Assembly (NCBI GenBank): GCA_965222005.1
Contig: OZ244935.1
Span: forward strand, 1,860,001 to 1,924,000
Origin: CBDCTM01 sp965222005
GTDB taxonomy: Bacteria > Bacteroidota > Bacteroidia > Chitinophagales > Saprospiraceae
Length of the DNA: 64,000 nt
Reading direction: 5' to 3'
This document shows, in pieces, positions 35,538 through 47,767 of this stretch. The number at the start of each line of letters is the position of its first letter. Position 1 is the stretch's first letter. The position numbers and the translations under genes are program-made. The notes below the pieces were generated by a model, which was not told where the DNA came from, ran no database searches, and worked only from the letters and a program-made list of their open reading frames with translations.

Positions 35538-36545
35538 ATGCAGGTGCATATCAATACCTATGGTGCTTATCTGCACGTCAAAGATCAGCTGTTTGAGATC
35601 AAGCTTCCGGCTGGCAGCGGGAGCGATGCGCAAAGGCATCAGATCGCTGCGCATAAGGTGAAGAGTATCTGGCTGTCCAGAGGCACGGCGCTTTCCTCCG
35701 ATGCGGTGCATCTGGCAGTGCAGCACAATGTGGATATCGTGTTTTTGGAAAACGACGGCTACCCGGCGGGGAGGGTGTGGCACAGCAAATTGGGTAGTAC
35801 AACCCTGATCCGCAAAAAGCAGTTGGAAGCCAGCCTCAACGAGGAGGCGGTTCGTTTTGTCAAAAGCTGGTTGGGCAGGAAGCTGGCCAATCAGGCCGGA
35901 TTTATCCAGAAGCTGATGAAGCACCGCAAACGGCAAGGGCCCTTTTTACAGGATCGGGTTGATAAGATTGAGGCTTTGCGGGAATCAATACTTGAAAGTG
36001 AGGGAAAGAAGATTGCGGAGCTTGCAGAATCCTTCCGTGGGCTGGAGGGTACTGCCGGGCGTTTGTTTTTTGAAACCTTGAGCCATGTATTGCCGGCTCA
36101 ATATCAGTTTGCCGGCAGAAGCTCCCGCCCGGCTGCCGATCCTTTCAATGCTTTTCTCAATTATGCCTACGGCATACTGTACAGCCGGGTGGAGAAGGCG
36201 CTGATCATTGGCGGGCTGGATCCCTATCTGGGCTTTCTACATCGGGATGATTACAACTACAAAAGCCTGGTGTATGATTTTATTGAACCTTACCGAATAT
36301 TTGCCGACAAGGTGGTGTTCAGTTTGTTTGCTGCCAAAAAAGTGAGGCAGGATCATACCGACCGGATCACCAACGGATTCAGTTTGAATAAGGCAGGCAA
36401 GGTGTTGCTGGTAGAAGCTTTCAACCAATACTTTGAAGAAGAGCGGGTGCGCTATAAGAACCGCAATCAGACCCGTGCCAATATCATTCAACTGGATGCA
36501 CATCTATTCGCCAATGCGTTGATCAAAAAAGAAATTGCCGAATGA
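35538..36545 (+). CDS. cas1: CRISPR-associated endonuclease Cas1 (integrase)
   Basis: The 335-residue integrase subunit inserts new spacers. The N-terminal beta domain reads VHINTYGAYLHVKDQLFEIKL; the catalytic domain includes LFFETLSHVLPAQYQF (likely metal Glu), ADPFNAFLNYAYGILYSRVE, GLDPYLGFLHRDDYNYKSLVYDFIEPYRIFAD (His and acidic residues). These match the type I-B form of Cas1. The open frame extends upstream within cas6, so the ATG one base after the cas6 stop is used. The end overlaps cas2 by 4 bases. Confidence 0.95.
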   Translation: MQVHINTYGAYLHVKDQLFEIKLPAGSGSDAQRHQIAAHKVKSIWLSRGTALSSDAVHLAVQHNVDIVFLENDGYPAGRVWHSKLGSTTLIRKKQLEASLNEEAVRFVKSWLGRKLANQAGFIQKLMKHRKRQGPFLQDRVDKIEALRESILESEGKKIAELAESFRGLEGTAGRLFFETLSHVLPAQYQFAGRSSRPAADPFNAFLNYAYGILYSRVEKALIIGGLDPYLGFLHRDDYNYKSLVYDFIEPYRIFADKVVFSLFAAKKVRQDHTDRITNGFSLNKAGKVLLVEAFNQYFEEERVRYKNRNQTRANIIQLDAHLFANALIKKEIAE

Positions 36546-36832
36546 TTACCTGGGTATTGTACGACATTGAAAATGATAAGGCCCGCACCAAAGTGGCCAA
36601 GCTTTGCAAGCAGGCTGGCTTGTACCGGGTGCAATATTCGGTATTTTTAGGTTCGGTCAATTCCAATGAAAAAGATACGTTGCAGTTGCAGATCGGAGCA
36701 TTGATAAATGACGAGAAGGACAAGGTATATATTTTTCCCATGAGCCGGGCCGAATTGCAAAGTACCGTATTGCTGGGGCAGGCTTTTGATAAAAAACTAA
36801 TGACGGACGAAGTAAAAGCCCTGTTTTTTTAA
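36542..36832 (+). CDS. cas2: CRISPR-associated protein Cas2
   Basis: The 96-residue ferredoxin-like protein forms the Cas1-Cas2 integration complex. Motifs: WVLYDIENDKARTKVAKLCK with the conserved acidic residue of the YDI motif, AGLYRVQYSVFLGSVNSNE (the Q-x-S-V-F pattern), and VYIFPMSRAELQ. Length is as expected. It overlaps cas1 by 4 bases and lies 2 bases before cas4. Confidence 0.95.
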   Translation: MITWVLYDIENDKARTKVAKLCKQAGLYRVQYSVFLGSVNSNEKDTLQLQIGALINDEKDKVYIFPMSRAELQSTVLLGQAFDKKLMTDEVKALFF

Positions 36833-36834
36833 AG

Positions 36835-37413
36835 ATGCCATTTTCAATCACCCCATCGCATATTATTGAATACCTGTTTTGTCCACGCTACACTTTTTTT
36901 GAGTATGTACTGCGTATTCCGCAAAACGAAGAAAAGTATTACAAGGTAATGGCCGGCCGAATGCTACATGACCGAAAGGCCAGGCAAAACATGGATTACC
37001 ATAGAAGGCGGCTGGGCGTTGAAGACAAGCTGATCGATCAATACCTGACAAATGAGCTGCTGAGAGGTCAGGTGGATGAGGTGCTGGTATTGGCAGACGG
37101 GAGCATGGCACCGCTGGATTACAAATTTGCTCAATATAAAGACCGCATTTTCGATACTTATAAGACCCAACTCTACTGCTATGCCTGGCTCATTGAGTCC
37201 AATTTTGGCAAATCAGTTCACAAAGGATTTTTGGTTTATACCCGAAGCAAAAATAAACTGGCAGAGGTTCCGATCCTTCCGGGCCATATTGACAAGGTGA
37301 AAAAGGATGCCGCTGCTATACAAAATATCATTGTGAAAAATAGTTATCCCAAAGCTACCCGATACAAAAAGCGTTGTTTAAATTGCACGTACAGAAATAT
37401 TTGTACCCAATAA
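36835..37413 (+). CDS. cas4: CRISPR-associated exonuclease Cas4
   Basis: The 192-residue RecB-like nuclease helps trim and orient prespacers by PAM. Visible are Cys16 in EYLFCPRYTFFEYVL, His45 in AGRMLHDRKA, the acidic pair Asp81-Glu82, Asp95 and Lys97 in APLDYKFAQYKD, a QLYCYAWLIE helix, and the C-terminal cluster Cys181, Cys184, Cys190 (RCLNCTYRNICTQ). With Cys16 these four would hold a 4Fe-4S cluster. It is the last cas gene, directly before the leader. Confidence 0.95.
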   Translation: MPFSITPSHIIEYLFCPRYTFFEYVLRIPQNEEKYYKVMAGRMLHDRKARQNMDYHRRRLGVEDKLIDQYLTNELLRGQVDEVLVLADGSMAPLDYKFAQYKDRIFDTYKTQLYCYAWLIESNFGKSVHKGFLVYTRSKNKLAEVPILPGHIDKVKKDAAAIQNIIVKNSYPKATRYKKRCLNCTYRNICTQ

Positions 37414-37606
37414 GGAGCCGCCGCCCGGCAATTTATTGGACCCATGCTCCAAGCACCTCCTAAAGTACTGACAATCAATAACTTAGGTGTTTGAAAACAC
37501 TGCTTAACTCCACCAAAACAAAAGTTCTTTGACAAGATCGGATAATAAATAAAATTTGGAAAATTGATGTAAAATGCTGATATTCAGGCGTTTGCAACAA
37601 AGACGG
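37414..37606 (+). promoter_or_regulatory. CRISPR leader with promoter-like boxes
   Basis: This 193-base AT-rich stretch lies between cas4 and the first repeat. TTTG at 37528-37531 and TAAAATTTG at 37550-37558 are spaced 18 bases apart, close to the Bacteroidota -33/-7 promoter, which would start transcription about 40 bases before the first repeat. The preceding AAAGTTCTTTGACAA may also be a leader motif. No gene is visible here. Confidence 0.7.
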
Positions 37607-40600
37607 CTTCCAATTGTATTCCACGAAAAACTAGGATTGAAACATTATTTATGATAAAGATATTGAGGAGGGGCAAAGACGCTTCCAATTGTATTCCACG
37701 AAAAACTAGGATTGAAACTCGGAGCGGACGACGAACAAAAGCTCCGGGGATTCAACTTCCAATTGTATTCCACGAAAAACTAGGATTGAAACCCTCTCAG
37801 ACCTCGAGAGGTCCGCGTCAAATCAACGCTTCCAATTGTATTCCACGAAAAACTAGGATTGAAACATAAGGTGGAGTTTGAGCGTAAGCAAGCCTTTTAC
37901 GCTTCCAATTGTATTCCACGAAAAACTAGGATTGAAACGGGACCTCCTTGCATAAATCGGGGATAAAATCTTTTCTTCCAATTGTATTCCACGAAAAACT
38001 AGGATTGAAACGAGCCTCTGAGCAAGCTTTTTTTAAAATCAATACCCACTTCCAATTGTATTCCACGAAAAACTAGGATTGAAACGTTCTTGCTGCTGCT
38101 CAATTTCACTTTGGATAATATCCTTCCAATTGTATTCCACGAAAAACTAGGATTGAAACTGGCATTGCGAACCATTTGACCAGCTAAAGAAAGACCTTCC
38201 AATTGTATTCCACGAAAAACTAGGATTGAAACTATAACCAAAAGCATTTGCAAATGATTACTCAAGCCGCTTCCAATTGTATTCCACGAAAAACTAGGAT
38301 TGAAACAGAAAAGATTTTGGCAAGCACCTCCGCAGCCAACTGCCTTCCAATTGTATTCCACGAAAAACTAGGATTGAAACAAAAAACATATTGAAGATCG
38401 ATCATGCATTTTGCCGCCTTCCAATTGTATTCCACGAAAAACTAGGATTGAAACAGTTTGGCACCTATCAACGAAAGTGATTGGGCGATTCCTTCCAATT
38501 GTATTCCACGAAAAACTAGGATTGAAACAGCCCAGATTAAATGCAATATTTCCATCAAGGTCCCCCTTCCAATTGTATTCCACGAAAAACTAGGATTGAA
38601 ACAATTTTTTAATTTGAGTTGAGGAGCGGCCTCCCGTTCTTCCAATTGTATTCCACGAAAAACTAGGATTGAAACTTATTTACATCCTCACAAACGTTGT
38701 CAAATCCAGCAGCTTCCAATTGTATTCCACGAAAAACTAGGATTGAAACACATTCTTAAAACTTCATATAGCGACCCTAACGAGCTTCCAATTGTATTCC
38801 ACGAAAAACTAGGATTGAAACGTGCGGGTGCATCTTTACGGGTATTTGGACGAGGGCACTTCCAATTGTATTCCACGAAAAACTAGGATTGAAACGTAAA
38901 CCGCAAGAGTTCGTAATAACTTCCTTACAGTCTTCCAATTGTATTCCACGAAAAACTAGGATTGAAACACATACAGCAAGAGGAGGTAGACCAAATTTGG
39001 GCGGCTTCCAATTGTATTCCACGAAAAACTAGGATTGAAACGCCTGCGAATCGTCAAAGGCAATAATATCCCACTGGTCTTCCAATTGTATTCCACGAAA
39101 AACTAGGATTGAAACTCTCGTTGGCAAATAAAATATCACGCTTACCAGACTTCTTCCAATTGTATTCCACGAAAAACTAGGATTGAAACCCTCTTTTTCA
39201 GCCTGTTTGGCGGCCTGGGCTTCTTCCTTCCAATTGTATTCCACGAAAAACTAGGATTGAAACGCAAAGGGCAGCACCTATACAGTAAGTACAAGATACG
39301 CTTCCAATTGTATTCCACGAAAAACTAGGATTGAAACAACAAGTTAAACACTTTTGCCGCAGCCATGCCATAGACTTCCAATTGTATTCCACGAAAAACT
39401 AGGATTGAAACGAAAATACAGTTACGACGAGGCTAGAACGCAGTACCTCTTCCAATTGTATTCCACGAAAAACTAGGATTGAAACGTATAATCAAAATCT
39501 CCAACTGTCTGGTCACAAACGGCTTCCAATTGTATTCCACGAAAAACTAGGATTGAAACCTTGCTCAATATATTAATGAGAAAATAAAAAAAGCTCTTCC
39601 AATTGTATTCCACGAAAAACTAGGATTGAAACAGATTTACAGGGCTTTGGGGCATTTGGAAAGATTACCTTCCAATTGTATTCCACGAAAAACTAGGATT
39701 GAAACTTATAAAATTCGTTGCCACTATAAAAACTCAATCAACTTCCAATTGTATTCCACGAAAAACTAGGATTGAAACAAAAAAGAGGAATATCCATCGG
39801 CGACGAGGCATCCATCTTCCAATTGTATTCCACGAAAAACTAGGATTGAAACTTCCGTAACGGATCATTTCGGCGGCCATTACCTTAAAGCTTCCAATTG
39901 TATTCCACGAAAAACTAGGATTGAAACAGCTTGTACCGTTGTAACTCCAGCGGTTTTTCGCTAACTTCCAATTGTATTCCACGAAAAACTAGGATTGAAA
40001 CGAAAATGTAAACGCTCCAAGTACAGACGGTACTCCGTCTTCCAATTGTATTCCACGAAAAACTAGGATTGAAACAAAACATAACCCATGCAGAAAAGAG
40101 CTAATTTACCAGACTTCCAATTGTATTCCACGAAAAACTAGGATTGAAACTGGAAAATAATCAAGGTATCTTCAAATTCAATCGGCCTTCCAATTGTATT
40201 CCACGAAAAACTAGGATTGAAACGCATAGCTTGCTGTAGCCCAAATAAAGGCCATTGCTCTTCCAATTGTATTCCACGAAAAACTAGGATTGAAACTTTC
40301 GCAATGTTGAACACTTAACTATTAAAAATCTACTTCCAATTGTATTCCACGAAAAACTAGGATTGAAACTTTTTCACATAAAAAGCAGCTATGACGACAA
40401 GGAAAACTTCCAATTGTATTCCACGAAAAACTAGGATTGAAACCTTCCTTAGGGCGTAACTGCAGCAGGTCTGTGATGCCTTCCAATTGTATTCCACGAA
40501 AAACTAGGATTGAAACGAAATCGATCTGTCTACCAATATCGGCCGTCAGCTCCTTCCAATTGTATTCCACGAAAAACTAGGATTGAAACGTAATGACAAT

Positions 40601-43600
40601 CCACCTCACAGCAGAACTATAGATTTCCTTCCAATTGTATTCCACGAAAAACTAGGATTGAAACGCTAGTAGAACACTTTTGCAGACAAATAAATTATAC
40701 CTTCCAATTGTATTCCACGAAAAACTAGGATTGAAACCTGGGTAAATTCCCGGCGGCTGAGTCGTGGGTTGGTGCTTCCAATTGTATTCCACGAAAAACT
40801 AGGATTGAAACCTGAATATGAAAAACGGATGTTGTCACACGGTAAACTCTTCCAATTGTATTCCACGAAAAACTAGGATTGAAACATTAATTAACTCTAA
40901 ATCGTTTGAATCATGGCTACGCTTCCAATTGTATTCCACGAAAAACTAGGATTGAAACAATATAGCAAATATTACTATTGCTGTGTACAACATTGCCTTC
41001 CAATTGTATTCCACGAAAAACTAGGATTGAAACAAAAAATCCCTCACAAAATGCTTAAGCAATTAACCGCTTCCAATTGTATTCCACGAAAAACTAGGAT
41101 TGAAACCCTTTCATAGCAATATAAATTTATGGTGAATAATAACTTCCAATTGTATTCCACGAAAAACTAGGATTGAAACATCAAAAGCTCAAAATCATGC
41201 AAATCACCTCACTGTCTTCCAATTGTATTCCACGAAAAACTAGGATTGAAACAGAGAGCGAGATACGATCTTCATTAATCCCGATTGATCTTCCAATTGT
41301 ATTCCACGAAAAACTAGGATTGAAACTAACTGGATCAAGACATGCCATAAATTATTACGGATTCTTCCAATTGTATTCCACGAAAAACTAGGATTGAAAC
41401 AAGCAGTAGTTATATTTACACCTTGCTCGGTAAAATACTTCCAATTGTATTCCACGAAAAACTAGGATTGAAACGAAGTCTTAGTGATATTTCCATCATT
41501 ATCATATAAGCTTCCAATTGTATTCCACGAAAAACTAGGATTGAAACACGCACCAATTGAACTGCTTATAGATGTATCAGCAGACTTCCAATTGTATTCC
41601 ACGAAAAACTAGGATTGAAACATGTTGTTGCTCCAGACCAGGAACGCGCACAAACCGACTTCCAATTGTATTCCACGAAAAACTAGGATTGAAACTTAGA
41701 CACGGATAAAAATAGAATAGTGCTAAAGCCTCTTCCAATTGTATTCCACGAAAAACTAGGATTGAAACGACATAAGGTTAGAAATATCTCCTATCCCCTT
41801 AATTCTTCCAATTGTATTCCACGAAAAACTAGGATTGAAACTAGCTGCCCAGCTATTCCCAAATAATAAACACCCCAGACTTCCAATTGTATTCCACGAA
41901 AAACTAGGATTGAAACTTGTATCGGTGTCTATGTTTGCTGCAAAATCTATCTTCTTCCAATTGTATTCCACGAAAAACTAGGATTGAAACTAGATTATAA
42001 TTTGTAATTTACATTCGATTTGAATTTCTTCCAATTGTATTCCACGAAAAACTAGGATTGAAACCCTGTTCAAAAAAAGATAAATGAAGTTTCTTGAGGT
42101 CTTCCAATTGTATTCCACGAAAAACTAGGATTGAAACAGGAACTATTTTTAAACTTTAGCGTATGCTAAAGAAACTTCCAATTGTATTCCACGAAAAACT
42201 AGGATTGAAACACAGTAGAGTGGTATCGATACACATCTACCTCTATGCCTTCCAATTGTATTCCACGAAAAACTAGGATTGAAACGATTGGTGCGGGATA
42301 CCTGGATGGTAGCAATATAGTCTTCCAATTGTATTCCACGAAAAACTAGGATTGAAACTGGGCACGTTGGATTGGTAGGGCTTATTAATTTCAGCTTCCA
42401 ATTGTATTCCACGAAAAACTAGGATTGAAACTTCTTATTCTTCTAACTATGTCGGCTATTATTTTATACTTCCAATTGTATTCCACGAAAAACTAGGATT
42501 GAAACATATTTTTTTTCTGTCAAGCCCTCCCAGAATACTGCCTTCCAATTGTATTCCACGAAAAACTAGGATTGAAACATTCAGGTCGCCATAATTAAGA
42601 ATCTGCTCAAGCCTTCTTCCAATTGTATTCCACGAAAAACTAGGATTGAAACTTTTTCATTAATGGCTATTGATTCTTGTCAGACTAACTTCCAATTGTA
42701 TTCCACGAAAAACTAGGATTGAAACTGGCCACGACGCTAATGGCAATTTTGTAAGTATTGACTTCCAATTGTATTCCACGAAAAACTAGGATTGAAACAT
42801 ATTAACAGAATGGATTCCGGCATACCGATTAACTCCTTCCAATTGTATTCCACGAAAAACTAGGATTGAAACGGGTTTGAGGTTGACATTGCGGGTTGGA
42901 TTGTGCGTCTTCCAATTGTATTCCACGAAAAACTAGGATTGAAACAAGTTACAGGCATAGAGACTGGAGGGGACTTAACAAGCTTCCAATTGTATTCCAC
43001 GAAAAACTAGGATTGAAACGCATTGTTCCTCATTTTGGTAACAACGAACAAAGTTCTTCCAATTGTATTCCACGAAAAACTAGGATTGAAACAGGCATCG
43101 CCCAAAAGTTTACGGAGCTGCACTTTCACTTCCAATTGTATTCCACGAAAAACTAGGATTGAAACGACCCATGGGAGACTAACGGGGGAAAGGTAAAAGT
43201 ACTTCCAATTGTATTCCACGAAAAACTAGGATTGAAACTTAGTAAGAGCGGCGGCATTAAGTGCGGTTATTTCTCTTCCAATTGTATTCCACGAAAAACT
43301 AGGATTGAAACACCGATCAATTGACCGGAGACTTTTCGGAAAGCCTCGCTTCCAATTGTATTCCACGAAAAACTAGGATTGAAACTGCAAAAAAATTGAT
43401 CAGGCGAGGGCATAACAAAAGCTTCCAATTGTATTCCACGAAAAACTAGGATTGAAACTCCCCGGTAGCTTTTTTGTAAGCCCGTTGATATTGGACTTCC
43501 AATTGTATTCCACGAAAAACTAGGATTGAAACAGCTTTCCACTCCAGATCGAGAGCGTAAAAAATGGACTTCCAATTGTATTCCACGAAAAACTAGGATT

Positions 43601-43642
43601 GAAACGTCCACACGCTACGCCCTTATTTCCAGATACAGAGAA
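37607..43642 (+). repeat. Array block A: 82 repeats with T13/G19
   Basis: Leader-proximal block. All repeats read TGTATTCCACGA at positions 9-20. Spacers here look diverse with no duplicates noticed. Confidence 0.95.
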
Positions 43643-46600
43643 CTTCCAATTGTACTCCACGAAAAACTAGGATTGAAACCCAAAGGCTACGGAGCTTAAC
43701 TGCGGCTGCGGCGACCTTCCAATTGTACTCCACGAAAAACTAGGATTGAAACGCATTTCTAAGTACTTGGTAAGTGTAATACTACCGTCTTCCAATTGTA
43801 CTCCACGAAAAACTAGGATTGAAACGGCTTACGCCATTAAGTCGTCGTCTGCCTCTGCAAACTTCCAATTGTACTCCACGAAAAACTAGGATTGAAACGG
43901 TCTCCTGTACCCTCTCGGATTAACTTACCGAAACCTTCCAATTGTACTCCACGAAAAACTAGGATTGAAACGCCACATTGTTAAAAACGGTTTCGGTACA
44001 GGAGACGCCTTCCAATTGTACTCCACGAAAAACTAGGATTGAAACTTTTGGTATTAGTAATCTGCTCCTCGGTAAAACCCTCCTTCCAATTGTACTCCAC
44101 GAAAAACTAGGATTGAAACATAATGCCTCTGGACAGAGAGGTAACGCCCGACGAACTTCCAATTGTACTCCACGAAAAACTAGGATTGAAACAAATTAGT
44201 TTGGGCGGCACTACTCCAGTCTCGCAAACTTCCAATTGTACTCCACGAAAAACTAGGATTGAAACATATATCTGATTTCTATTAAAATTATGGAGAACGA
44301 GACTTCCAATTGTACTCCACGAAAAACTAGGATTGAAACACGTAAGACTCGTTCGTATTACGTAGCGGTGTCCGTTCTTCCAATTGTACTCCACGAAAAA
44401 CTAGGATTGAAACTAGCAGCCAAAGCTAAGGTATTCCAGAATATCAATACTTCCAATTGTACTCCACGAAAAACTAGGATTGAAACTTAACGGATTATTC
44501 GAGGGAATTTACGAGGAGTACGCTTCCAATTGTACTCCACGAAAAACTAGGATTGAAACCCGCCTATACCTAAAATAAGCATTTCTGGGCTGTTATCTTC
44601 CAATTGTACTCCACGAAAAACTAGGATTGAAACAAAGAGGCTAACGGAGGAGAGCTGGTAGAAGCGCAAGCTTCCAATTGTACTCCACGAAAAACTAGGA
44701 TTGAAACTCAATAGGCTGGGTGGTATCTGGTTCTCCGACAGTTTCTTCCAATTGTACTCCACGAAAAACTAGGATTGAAACGAGACCACGGGCGTAAACC
44801 CTAAGAGGCACTCCGTACTTCCAATTGTACTCCACGAAAAACTAGGATTGAAACAAGCTCTGCGTAAGGTGCTACCAACGTTCGAGCGGGCTTCCAATTG
44901 TACTCCACGAAAAACTAGGATTGAAACGCGAGCTATTCGCTAAGAAAGACTACAATACTCTGGCTTCCAATTGTACTCCACGAAAAACTAGGATTGAAAC
45001 ATAACTATCAAATGGAATACAAAGGACATAAGATTACCTTCCAATTGTACTCCACGAAAAACTAGGATTGAAACTCGGTAAGCTGTCCTGTATGGTCGAT
45101 ATAGATACCGCCTTCCAATTGTACTCCACGAAAAACTAGGATTGAAACAAAATTATGACAGACAAGACAAACGCCCTACTACGTCTTCCAATTGTACTCC
45201 ACGAAAAACTAGGATTGAAACTATAATGGAGATTTGATTATTAACGATAACAACGACCCTTCCAATTGTACTCCACGAAAAACTAGGATTGAAACGTAGA
45301 TAGTAGTTACGGTAAATTGGATACTCGAATAACTTCCAATTGTACTCCACGAAAAACTAGGATTGAAACTATGATGCTGCGGAGGAGTGGAATAAGTAGT
45401 ATGTTCTTCCAATTGTACTCCACGAAAAACTAGGATTGAAACCTAGGTGAAGCCTTACTAGTTCTAAAAAATCTTCTAACTTCCAATTGTACTCCACGAA
45501 AAACTAGGATTGAAACATAAACCCTCTACGTTATTGTGTAGTTGTACGGAAACTTCCAATTGTACTCCACGAAAAACTAGGATTGAAACGTCGGTCTGGG
45601 TCGCCCTTGATTACCTCGGCTCTCGCCTTCCAATTGTACTCCACGAAAAACTAGGATTGAAACTTTCCGAGGACTAAGTCACGTAAACCTAACTGGAAGT
45701 CTTCCAATTGTACTCCACGAAAAACTAGGATTGAAACAAACCCATACCTACGTAATACTCGGCGGATAGCTCGGCTTCCAATTGTACTCCACGAAAAACT
45801 AGGATTGAAACCTATCAAATACTCCAGTACCTTATTAATCTTTTTGTAACTTCCAATTGTACTCCACGAAAAACTAGGATTGAAACTGCGAGATAAGATG
45901 GCCGACCTTAAACCAGCTTTCGACTTCCAATTGTACTCCACGAAAAACTAGGATTGAAACAATGTAGCCGAACAAGAGAAACTCCAAACTGTACCCGCTT
46001 CCAATTGTACTCCACGAAAAACTAGGATTGAAACCTTACACCGTTCGTAACTGGCTATCGTTTTCCTCTGCCTTCCAATTGTACTCCACGAAAAACTAGG
46101 ATTGAAACACTCCTCGTCCGACTCTGGTATAATGTCGTCCAGAGCTTCCAATTGTACTCCACGAAAAACTAGGATTGAAACAGACCACAGGCGTAAACCC
46201 TAAGAGGCACTCCGTACCTTCCAATTGTACTCCACGAAAAACTAGGATTGAAACGCTATGCTGGAGTGCGCTTGCTACGACGACCGAGCTAGCTTCCAAT
46301 TGTACTCCACGAAAAACTAGGATTGAAACACTTTGGAGTATCAAATAAAGAAACAATATTTTTCAACTTCCAATTGTACTCCACGAAAAACTAGGATTGA
46401 AACACTCCTCGTCCGACTCTGGTATAATGTCGTCCAGAGCTTCCAATTGTACTCCACGAAAAACTAGGATTGAAACAAAGATGCTAATGGAGGAGCGCTG
46501 GTAGCAGCACAAGCTTCCAATTGTACTCCACGAAAAACTAGGATTGAAACAAATCTAGGTACGTCTCTATTTCTGCCAGCTTTTCGCCTTCCAATTGTAC

Positions 46601-47767
46601 TCCACGAAAAACTAGGATTGAAACAGACCACAGGCGTAAACCCTAAGAGGCACTCCGTACCTTCCAATTGTACTCCACGAAAAACTAGGATTGAAACGCT
46701 ATGCTGGAGTGCGCTTGCTACGACGACCGAGCTAGCTTCCAATTGTACTCCACGAAAAACTAGGATTGAAACAAAATTAAAGTAGAGATAGATTTAAAAA
46801 ACTCTACACTTCCAATTGTACTCCACGAAAAACTAGGATTGAAACCTTTTACTTGGAAATCGTGTTTCATAGTAGAGCTAGCTTCCAATTGTACTCCACG
46901 AAAAACTAGGATTGAAACGCTCAGTAAACCGTGTAGCCATATAGTCGTCCCAGCTCTTCCAATTGTACTCCACGAAAAACTAGGATTGAAACTGTCTTTC
47001 TCAATATTGAGTGTATCCGTAATAAAAAACTTCCAATTGTACTCCACGAAAAACTAGGATTGAAACCTAGGTGAAGTCTTACCAGTTCTAAAAAATCTTC
47101 TAACTTCCAATTGTACTCCACGAAAAACTAGGATTGAAACCTTGCTGCTCTGCCCACGCCATTAAATCGTCGGTAGACTTCCAATTGTACTCCACGAAAA
47201 ACTAGGATTGAAACAATTGTTCAATCGAAAACCGAGCGCACCTCTTAACTTCTTCCAATTGTACTCCACGAAAAACTAGGATTGAAACACGGAAATGAGG
47301 GCGTAAGAAGCGAAAAATATTACTGGCTTCCAATTGTACTCCACGAAAAACTAGGATTGAAACACTTTGGAGTATCAAATAAAGAAACAATATTTTTCAA
47401 CTTCCAATTGTACTCCACGAAAAACTAGGATTGAAACGCTCCTCGTCCGACTCTGGTATAATGTCGTCCAGAGCTTCCAATTGTACTCCACGAAAAACTA
47501 GGATTGAAACCCTCGCTATCCGCATCTAAGAACATTCTACGCTCTCTTCCAATTGTACTCCACGAAAAACTAGGATTGAAACGAAAAATTACAGGGAGCA
47601 GAAAGCGACGCAGCCCTAGCCTTCCAATTGTACTCCACGAAAAACTAGGATTGAAACACCGACCCTACTAAGTGGTGTTTAAAAGAAAATAAGCTTCCAA
47701 TTGTACTCCACGAAAAACTAGGATTGAAACTTGGTGCATTCAAGCAGCAAAGTGAACGAGATAAAAT
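43643..47767 (+). repeat. Array block B: 56 repeats with C13/G19
   Basis: All repeats read TGTACTCCACGA at positions 9-20, starting abruptly at 43643 and ending at 47767. Spacers are rich in CG-containing words (TCGTCG, CGTAA, CTACG). Identical or near-identical spacers occur repeatedly in this block only, apart from one pair in block C. Confidence 0.95.
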
